DNA of 37,809 nt. Origin: Verrucomicrobium sp. BvORR034. Lineage in GTDB: Bacteria; Verrucomicrobiota; Verrucomicrobiia; Verrucomicrobiales; Verrucomicrobiaceae. The notes beneath the pieces were generated by a model. The model was not told where the DNA came from. It saw only the letters and a list, made by a program, of their open reading frames with translations, and ran no database searches. The stretch is from the NCBI RefSeq assembly GCF_000739635.1, contig NZ_BATQ01000024.1, positions 1 to 37,809 on the forward strand. The letters run 5' to 3'. Below are positions 8,522-16,400 of the stretch, one piece after another; position 1 is the first letter of the stretch, and every line of letters starts with the position of its first letter. Made by a program: the position numbers and the translations under genes.

Positions 8522-9715
8522 CTAGCTGGTGCCAAGTCGCGAAAGCGACTGCCTTCGACTGCGTTGCCCCAAGGTTCGCGTGATCGACTCCGGAGAGGAC
8601 TGATGGGGTTTGCCATTGATCACGGGTACGAGGAGATTGCCGTGTTTTCTCTGGTGGGCAATATCGAAGCCCTGCGTGACGTCATCGGGTCTCACCCCTT
8701 GCATCAGAGTGATCATCCTTCCGTTGCTGAAATGGTAGTACACCACCTCCTTCAACCATTGTTCGTCGAATGGATAGTAGGGATAGCATTTGTGTCCGAC
8801 GCGTTCGTGCGGGATGGGGCCGAAGTGCTCGCGTTGGCTGCGCCTGGACATCGGTTCCACCCTGGTGTCATCTCTTCTTGCCACAGGTTCGTGGCAGAAG
8901 TTGGTGAGACGATCCTCGTGCAGAATATTCATTGTGATGTAACCGAGAATGCTTCGGGCACAGTCGATGTCCACAGCGGCGGGGCGCACCGCGAAGTCAT
9001 TCCCCAGAATCAGGGCCATTTCACCATTTCCGGAGGTGAATTGCAGGGGTCTTGAGATGGCTGCGTTCGGTCTCAGCTCAAAAAGTTTGATCAAACGCTC
9101 GGCACGCTGAGCTTGGAAAGGGCGGTCTGTGTCCTGGAGATAAGTGTAGGCGCACGGGAGGTTGAAGCTCAAGTAGCGCCACAGTGCACCAGGACATTCT
9201 GCAATGCTTTTATGTTTCATGCGTATCACAACGAACCCCGCTCTGCCCAATTTCGGCTCCAGATGGCGAAGGTTGCTGGAGAGATAGAGGACTGGGACCC
9301 AATCGCGGAAGTCACTCTCAAGCACGGGGTTGAGATAGTTCTGGAAGAATGTGCGTTCATGCCGGTGTGAATTCTCCCAGATGGGGTGCTGCACGCGGTT
9401 GAGCTCCGACTCAAGGATCTGCCCTTCGTGGTCGGTCTGAGGCTGCACTTTACGCCTCGCAAAGTTGGACGGTTTGAAGAAAAGGGACATGGCCACGATC
9501 TTCCTCCCGCGGATGCGATCCAGATCCCCAGGGGACAGCGGCTCATGTTCGAATGAGCTGAGAAGGTGGTAATCCGATCGTCCAGTTCTTTCGAGGTACT
9601 TTGAAGCCTCCATCAGATAGTCTTCATACATGACCTCCAGCAACTTTTTGGAGTAGCGGGGATACACATGTTGGATTTGCTCAGGACTGAGTGTGGGGTG
9701 CTGGGTTGAGATCAC
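8522..9715 (-). CDS. DTD-motif protein, putative glycosyltransferase-like family
   Basis: The protein is 397 residues from GTG 9715. I prefer this to the longer TTG start at 9763 because AAGGAG lies 7 nt upstream and GTG overlaps the previous gene's TGA as GTGA. I do not recognise the family by name. Visible landmarks are VYPRYSKKLLE, GRKIVAMSLFFK near residue 70, then WVPVLYLSSNLRHLEP, PGALWRYLSFNL, and YLQDTDRPF with Asp195-Thr196-Asp197, followed by an Arg-rich helix. The order (speech-like opening strand, WR-[YF]-L, then an acidic DxD before an Ala/Arg helix) resembles GT-A-like bacterial proteins that carry an RDxDS motif. A paralogue lies at 26396-28177, sharing the DTD core and REHFGP...KCYPYY-FDEQWLKE. 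Its place between two glycosyltransferase genes supports a sugar-transfer role, but this is inference. Confidence 0.75.
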   Translation of the reverse strand: MISTQHPTLSPEQIQHVYPRYSKKLLEVMYEDYLMEASKYLERTGRSDYHLLSSFEHEPLSPGDLDRIRGRKIVAMSLFFKPSNFARRKVQPQTDHEGQILESELNRVQHPIWENSHRHERTFFQNYLNPVLESDFRDWVPVLYLSSNLRHLEPKLGRAGFVVIRMKHKSIAECPGALWRYLSFNLPCAYTYLQDTDRPFQAQRAERLIKLFELRPNAAISRPLQFTSGNGEMALILGNDFAVRPAAVDIDCARSILGYITMNILHEDRLTNFCHEPVARRDDTRVEPMSRRSQREHFGPIPHERVGHKCYPYYPFDEQWLKEVVYYHFSNGRMITLMQGVRPDDVTQGFDIAHQRKHGNLLVPVINGKPHQSSPESITRTLGQRSRRQSLSRLGTS

Positions 9716-12700
9716 AAGTTGGCTCCTTGGTGCAGGGTGATGGAGGGATGGATGTGACTCCAAGAGTGGGCTGGCGAAGTTGCTTGAGAAGACGTGCTGA
9801 GGGCAGATGCAGCCAGATCAGGCCGAGGCTTCAGGTGCGGGAAGCAGACGCAGACTGATGTGATCACCCCGTGGGGGGTGCGTAGTCGCAGGTGATGGGC
9901 GCTCTGGTAGGGCGGACAATCCACATAGCTGTCAACTGGGCTGTCGCCGGGGAATGCTCCTGTTGAGGGGCGGCTCAAATGGGACGCAGAAGCATGCTCA
10001 CCATCTCGATCCAGCCATTCTCTGACTTCCAGCAAGGTGCGGGGGGGAGGGCCGTTGCGAGAGTTCACTGCGATGTCGGCAGGCTCAATCGACACGTCAA
10101 ACACGAGAACCGCCAGCAGACAATGCGGTACGGTGGCGGCAAGTTGATCGAGGCATTGAGTTTCACCGCTGCTGCTGTGGTGCTTCTTAAAGGGGTTGTG
10201 CCAGATGATGACCGTGTGTTCAGGATCATCATTTTCTTCCTCCGGGATGGCGCCCCCAGAATCCCATACTCGGACCCTTTTTTCGAACACCTGCCAAGGG
10301 GTGATGCCTCTCCGGTTGAATTCTCGCTTTGCGCTCAGAAGCTTGTTCCTCCGATGGCTTGGAGGAAGATCGCTCCAATCATGATCCAGGGCACACACCA
10401 CCTCCAACTCCAGTTTCGCCAACCCGTCCACCAGAGAGTCGTCTGTGGGGCTTAGGACAATGATGCGATTTATGTTCTGGCTGGCCTTCAGATGCTCCAC
10501 GAGGCGGAGCGTGGTGATCACCTCCCATTGGCGGCGATGATATCGGCGCTTCTCGCGAATAGCCTCGCACCAGCGTTGAAAATCGTCAGACTCCCAGTCT
10601 CGATGCGACGGGAAAAGCATCCCTGACATCGCGCGAGAAACAAGCGAGGGGGGTGATTGCTCCGTCGAGTGAGTCCGCAGGGGACGCAGGGTGATGACGG
10701 GTTCCTTTTCATTGATCCAGGCACCTTCCCAGAAGCCGGCTGGATTCCAGGTCATGCGGGTGGTGAGTTGATCCCAATTCCGAAGTTGCAGAGTGGTTTG
10801 TCCCTGCTCGTCAGTGAGCAGGTGCCAGTACATTTCCATGTGTCCGGCACCTTCCTCGATCACTCCGTCCGCCCGCAGCGTCAGGCTTCGTTGCTGGCGG
10901 CCCTCGATGCGGAATGCCCATGGTTGGGAGACCAAGGAACGATAAGCGGGAAGCATGACTTCGCTGTGGGGGGGCTTCCGTATTTGGGAAACACCGATGC
11001 GCTTGCGGTCTCCGCCATCGGTGCAAATTCCGAGCCAGTTGCCCTGAGGGTCCTTTTCCAGTTCTGCGACGGGACCTTTCTCGGATGAAAGCACGAGTCG
11101 GGGGCGGTTGATGGCCTTCTTCATATCCCAGTAGAGAAAGCGGGCGGACGAGGGGTGGGAGATGATGTGTCCCTCAGCGTTCAGCATCACCCTGCAGCTT
11201 TCCCCGCCTTCATGGTACAGGTGCCAGGCTTTCGACTGGAGAGTTGCGGCAAACGCATTCATCATGCGGGTGCGGTCTGGATGCTCATGCCAGCGGGGAA
11301 CGGTCGCAACCCTTCCTGGCCACAGCGTCTTCAGTTGTTGAAGGCTCTGGAGGGCTTCGGTTTCCAGCTCAAATCCCGGGATGGGAGTGTTCCTGCCATG
11401 AAGTGACCACTTGGCGAGATTGCGGTGCTGGAAAATGCGCCGGCCTGAGAAGTCATGCTGGCACATGGTTTTGTTGGCCAGATTCTCGATGGCAAATGGG
11501 GGCATCGAGTACGGCACCTCCAGGTACCTGAAGGCAAAGTGGAAGGTTTCCTTGTCCCCGAGGAAATAATGACGGAAGAAGGCGGCGTGCCGGTTGAACC
11601 AAAGAGCAAGCTGCAGGGGGCGCCAATGGCGGAGCTTGTTCACCAGGATCTGTCCGCTTTCGAACTCAGGTTCGTCGCGGTAGTCTACACCGCAGATCTT
11701 CCATATAGGGTCATCTTCAACAAGGCTGGTGTAGTCGGGCCAGTAGACGGCGCCAGTGTCTCGGTAGTGCGGATCATCAAAAAGATATTCTGGATCGCGC
11801 ACCGCCATGTTGTCGGCATCGAGAAAGAGCACTTCCTCAAATGTGGAGTAGAGAATCGCCAGCGGCTTCAGCTCCCAGCCGCTGCCCACTCGAGGCAGGC
11901 CCAGGGTGTCCATGTGTTGATGAGCATCGATGCAGGTGACGCCAGCGTCGCCTAGTAGTTGCTCCATCGTCGGATCTACTTCACCAGGAAAGTGCCAGAG
12001 TTCCACCGGTAGGCGGCAGCCATGGCGGCGCAGCATCTGGACATTGACCCAAACTGACGGGAGGTAAGAAAGCCCTCCGCCACAGATGACCACTCCCCGC
12101 AGTTGCAGGTGGTTGCCTGCCACGGGTTGAGGTAACTGTTTGATGGCTTGCGTTAGCCTTGTGGGAACATTCGCAGGGGTCAGAGGGGCTTCATCGTGGG
12201 CTGTGCCAGTCCATCGAGTGTCATGCGCATGGGTGCGGGATCGGCGAAAGCGCAACTCTCTGCGGTCCCATCCCATCGGGCCGGCCAGTTTGTCGGCTTC
12301 GTCTGGAGTGAGGTATCTCCATGGACCGCCAGCATGGAAATAACTTTCGATCTGGGCGACCGCCTGCTCGGGAGTGATGATGTCCATGCAACGTGGAAGG
12401 TTGCCAACCACGTCCAGGCAAAGGTTCTGGGGAAGGTCTTTCTCGTCCCCGTCGTTTAGAGGTACAGTGCGGGAGCGCCAACAGCCGCCGTTGCTGCAAC
12501 ATGACAGAGCTCCCATGGTATGGATGAAGCGATGTCCGGGATAGGCCTCCCAATGGGGAGGTTCCCTCCCTCCCGCCACCACCACGCAAGGTCGGGTGAG
12601 TTCTGCGGGCCGAGTTTCAACGGCGGCAGCCAGGTGCATTAGCGATGTCACGGGGCAGAGCACCCCCTGCGCATGGTGGACCAAGCGAACTAACTGGCGC

Positions 12701-13263
12701 AGGCAGGTTTTGCCTCTGAGATCCAGCACGCCACGAAGCGGTGGGTGATGATGCCCTTCTTCACCTACCTGCACAAAATGAATGCGTCCCTGGAATCGGT
12801 CCACTACCTCCTGCCAGCGGGGAGTGTCCCACCATTTGATGGTGAAGTCCTGCTTGCCGCCTGCCGCGATAATCCAGAACGGGTGGCTGCTGCCGGTCAT
12901 CTCAGCGACCTGTGAAGCCCATTCCCGTTCGAGGTTGCTGAGGTGGATGTCGCCTTTGAAGAGGGTGGGTTCAATGGGCAACCCTAGCACTTCACCGAGA
13001 TGTTGGGTAAAACCATGAATGAAGTGGTAGGGCGCGGAGTTGCTCCGGTGGATGAGAGGGTAGCGGCATTCAATCCGGCGGACCCCTCTTTCATTGTCCC
13101 GGATAGGTGTGATGTACGGATTGCTTGCCCATAGGGCCGGGCACGGGGTCCGCACATCTGTGAGAAAGCGTTTGGGGTACGTGAGATGAAGATCCCGCAC
13201 CGCGGCCGTCATCATCACAATGTCACCCGGAGCGAGTGGATTAGACAGGATAAGCTTTTCCAT
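9712..13263 (-). CDS. GT9-like / MNN1-like / methyltransferase-like fusion
   Basis: This 1183-residue protein starts at ATG 13263 (AAGGA 12 nt upstream). Residues 1-310 resemble heptosyltransferase-type GT9: PLAPGDIVMMTAAV at the start, WIIAAGGKQDF, then DLRGKTCLRQL and SLMHLAAAV, with a Cys-rich end (SCCSNGGCWRS, LCLDVVG, RCMDIITP). Residues 389-650 are an MNN1-like GT-A domain: GVVICGGGLSYLP, GSGWELKPLAIL, FLDADN with Asp482/Asp484, ESGQILVNK and GDKETFHFAF. Residues about 677-747 and 789-850 are two copies of a beta-rich module. Residues 890-1085 (KRRYHRRQWEVITTLRL, then VVCALDHDW) recall the start of class I methyltransferases but lack an intact SAM loop, so this part is uncertain. The last 100 residues are low complexity. 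It leads a translationally coupled operon and likely assembles a glycan. Confidence 0.85.
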   Translation of the reverse strand: MEKLILSNPLAPGDIVMMTAAVRDLHLTYPKRFLTDVRTPCPALWASNPYITPIRDNERGVRRIECRYPLIHRSNSAPYHFIHGFTQHLGEVLGLPIEPTLFKGDIHLSNLEREWASQVAEMTGSSHPFWIIAAGGKQDFTIKWWDTPRWQEVVDRFQGRIHFVQVGEEGHHHPPLRGVLDLRGKTCLRQLVRLVHHAQGVLCPVTSLMHLAAAVETRPAELTRPCVVVAGGREPPHWEAYPGHRFIHTMGALSCCSNGGCWRSRTVPLNDGDEKDLPQNLCLDVVGNLPRCMDIITPEQAVAQIESYFHAGGPWRYLTPDEADKLAGPMGWDRRELRFRRSRTHAHDTRWTGTAHDEAPLTPANVPTRLTQAIKQLPQPVAGNHLQLRGVVICGGGLSYLPSVWVNVQMLRRHGCRLPVELWHFPGEVDPTMEQLLGDAGVTCIDAHQHMDTLGLPRVGSGWELKPLAILYSTFEEVLFLDADNMAVRDPEYLFDDPHYRDTGAVYWPDYTSLVEDDPIWKICGVDYRDEPEFESGQILVNKLRHWRPLQLALWFNRHAAFFRHYFLGDKETFHFAFRYLEVPYSMPPFAIENLANKTMCQHDFSGRRIFQHRNLAKWSLHGRNTPIPGFELETEALQSLQQLKTLWPGRVATVPRWHEHPDRTRMMNAFAATLQSKAWHLYHEGGESCRVMLNAEGHIISHPSSARFLYWDMKKAINRPRLVLSSEKGPVAELEKDPQGNWLGICTDGGDRKRIGVSQIRKPPHSEVMLPAYRSLVSQPWAFRIEGRQQRSLTLRADGVIEEGAGHMEMYWHLLTDEQGQTTLQLRNWDQLTTRMTWNPAGFWEGAWINEKEPVITLRPLRTHSTEQSPPSLVSRAMSGMLFPSHRDWESDDFQRWCEAIREKRRYHRRQWEVITTLRLVEHLKASQNINRIIVLSPTDDSLVDGLAKLELEVVCALDHDWSDLPPSHRRNKLLSAKREFNRRGITPWQVFEKRVRVWDSGGAIPEEENDDPEHTVIIWHNPFKKHHSSSGETQCLDQLAATVPHCLLAVLVFDVSIEPADIAVNSRNGPPPRTLLEVREWLDRDGEHASASHLSRPSTGAFPGDSPVDSYVDCPPYQSAHHLRLRTPHGVITSVCVCFPHLKPRPDLAASALSTSSQATSPAHSWSHIHPSITLHQGANL
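9713..9728 (-). promoter_or_regulatory. Ribosome binding site with GTGA stop-start overlap
   Basis: Read on the minus strand, AAGGAG (9728-9723) is followed by a 7-nt spacer and GTG (9715-9713). The GTG shares bases with the TGA stop of the upstream 1183-aa gene. This is one of the best Shine-Dalgarno sequences in the window and decides the start of the DTD-family gene; the overlap points to translational coupling. Confidence 0.75.
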
Positions 13264-13290
13264 TATGGTCTGACATCCTTATTAAGCCGT

Positions 13291-13410
13291 ATGTGCCATT
13301 ATTAAAATTCCTCCAGCTCATCGAGTTCCTCATCGCGCAGTTCCAAAGGGCCGACTGATCCGACTGATGAAAAGACCAAGCCATGTGGATGCGATTCTCC
13401 TCCGTACGAA
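13291..13410 (+). other. Serine-run leader in frame with RHS gene, interrupted by a stop
   Basis: In the RHS frame, ATG 13291 gives only MCHY before TAA at 13303. Directly after the stop the frame encodes Asn, nine serines, Arg-Ser-Ser, then KGPTDPTDEKTKPCGCDSPP and on into the RHS protein. Serine runs followed by a Pro/Cys-rich linker are, as I recall, usual at the N-terminus of verrucomicrobial RHS proteins, so this leader looks like real coding sequence that is now cut off from its start codon. Confidence 0.6.
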
Positions 13411-16400
13411 GTGTGCGTGAACGGCCTGACGGACAAGCCTGTACAATATGCGACAGGTGCGCTCCGTTTGACCTCGGTAGATCTCGCGTCTGATGCCTTT
13501 GGGCTGCCGTGGGGGCATACTCGCAGCTATACGAACCTGCTTTCCGTTCCCAGTGGCGGTGTCAATGGGGCTGGTTGGCTGGTGCGGGAGCAGAAATACT
13601 TGGTATTTGTCGACTGGACCCCTGGTCCGACGCAGCCTGAGGAGATCGCAGTGGTAGTAGGCGGAGGCCAGAGCCTCTGGTTCGTGAAAACGCTGTCTGG
13701 CGGCTACGAGCCCCAGTTTGGCGGTCTGGAGCAATTGGCATGGGATGAAGCGCTGCACGAATACGTGCTGACCGACAGTCGCGGGTGGCGAACCACTTTC
13801 TTCGATCACACTACAAGTGCCGCGGCAGGTCTTGAGGGGAGACTCAAGCAAGTGATCGATCCGGCGGGACGGGTCACCAACGCAAACTACGACAGCAACG
13901 CGTTGATGACATCTTTCGAGCAAGACCAAGAGGGGCAGAAAAGCGGTTACTACTACACCTACACCACCGCTTTTGGTAGTCCTGTCATCTCAGAGGTACG
14001 GCTGACTTTAAATGGTCAGAATGTACGTCGTGCGGTGTTCAGCTACTACGGCAGCGGTGTCCCCTTCGGCTCCACTGGTGACCTGCAACTTTCAACAGTC
14101 GAGGAGTATGATGTGGGCGGGGCAGTTTGGCGCGCGGTTCGTCGTCAGCACTACCGATACTACAAGAGCGGCCAGCCCAACGGGTTTGAGCATGGGCTGA
14201 AGTATGTGGTGGGCTCAGGTGCCTATGAGTTGATGGTGGCTGCTGGCCTCAATCCTCTGACGGCTTCAGAGGCGGAGGTTGCCAACTTCGCCGACAACTA
14301 TTTCGAATATGACAGTCAACGGCGCGTGACGGTGGAACGGGTGTATGGTGGGAGGGAGACAACCTCGTTGGCCTACGTCGCCAATCCAACGGATCCTGGA
14401 GCTGAGGAGGTCAACGTCTGGGCCACGCAAACCACTGAAGTCCGCCCTGATGGCAATGAGGTGCGAGTCTATACGAACAAGGCTGGACAGGTTCTTGTCA
14501 AGATTTTGGAAGAAACTGCCACAGGAAATACGTGGAGTGAATACTGGGAATATGATGAGGGCTTCAGGCTCCTCTTGCAGGCTTCGCCCTCGGCAGTCGA
14601 GAGCGTGACAGAACCGTCTGGTGGGAGCACTGATCTCATTGTGGTGCTCCGGGAGAACGAGGGGTTGCTTGAAGTCTGGGAATACTATGCGGATAGCGAT
14701 CCCGAAACCGGTGCAGTCGAGGGCCGTCTGTACAGGCGGGGTGTGCAAAAAGGAAGCGAGGGAGCCGTGGAAACCAATCTCAAGCTTCAATATACGACTC
14801 AGACTGTAGGGGGCACTTCTATCAATCCAGTTGCTGCTAAGCTTGTCTATCCCGTTTTAGGTGCTCCAGACGAGGAGGCATCAAAGACTGCGTATGGTTA
14901 CACATGGTATTTGGACGGACTGGGGATGCCAACGTTTCAAATCTTGCAGCAAACCACCACTTTGCCGGAGGTTTCTGAAGCTCAGAACGGCACAGGCGAG
15001 TCGTACGTTGAAAAGACAGTGTATGATGTCTTTGGTCAGCCGGTGTGGTTAATGAATGGTCGCGGGGTGATCACCTTTAAGGCGTATGAGGAAGCTACTG
15101 GTGCCTTGCGGCAAGTGATCCAGGACGTGGACACCACCCGGGTGACAGGGGTGCCATCGGGATGGGAAACCCTACCCGGGTTCGGATTGCACTTGGTGAC
15201 GGACTACATCTCGGACAGTCTCGGACGTGTGGTGCAGGAGCGTGGGCCGTGGCACGAAGTGCAGATCGATTTGAAGGACACGTCGGCCACACCGGTGAGG
15301 CGTGTGAAGTACACGGTGTACAATGACGTGGCCCACGAGGTCCGTCGTGCGCAAGGGTACATGACGGGTCAGGGAGTGACGCCGGATCTTCAGGTGGTGG
15401 GCGGAGTGTCGTTGACGAGGATGGATGCCAATGACCAGGTGACGGACGAGATCGTCTCCTCGCGCACCTGTGGTTGCGGATCGTTGAGCAACTCCGAGAC
15501 ACTGCCCCAGGAGAAGTGGTCACGGTGGACGCACTTGATGTATGATGCGTGGGGGCGCAGTGCCGGTACGCGTGTATATCACTCGATCCCCGCAAGCGGG
15601 GAGGGGGAGATGGAGGCCAACTATCTGGAGACTTCTGTCAGTTATGACATAATGGGTCGTATCAACCGGACGGTGGACGCTACTCAAACGATCGACCGAC
15701 AAGTATTTGATGTCCGTGGATTGGTGGTAGAGTCCTGGGTTGGCACCAATGATGCAGGGGCGACGGGGGGGGATCCCGCGGGCGGTGGTGCTGGGGGCAA
15801 CAACATGCGTCAGACCACTGCCAATCAATACGACAACGGGTTGGACGGGGGCGATGGCAACCTGACCGAGCTGACAGTAAAGGTGGATGCTGACGCGGGC
15901 CATGACCGGATCACGACGTTTGAGTATGACTATCGCAACCGTCAGACAACGGCAACGGCCAGTGATGGGACTACGGTGTTTATCAGCGCATCGACCTATG
16001 ACAACCTGGACAAGCCGCTGCAAACGACGCGTTATCACACGAGCGTGGCCTCGGGCAACCGGACCGCCCAGTCACGGGTGGTCTATGATGCGATGGGGCA
16101 GATCTACCGAGATGAAAAAGACGGAGTTGACCTGGCCACGGGCGATGTGACTCAGACGCTGGTGGCGCAGAGCTGGTATGACGGGGCCAACAACCTCATC
16201 AAGGCGTCTCAACAGGGGCAAAACTCGTTTACCAAGACTGCGTATGACGGTCTAAACCGGATAACGGCAACGTACATTGCCTGCGTGCCAGGGACGATAG
16301 GGGTGCCGTCCGGCGACACCAACGACTTATCGGCTGACACGGTGCTTGAGCAGAGTGAGACTGTCTATGACGCCGGAGGCAATGCCATCGTGCGAACGGA

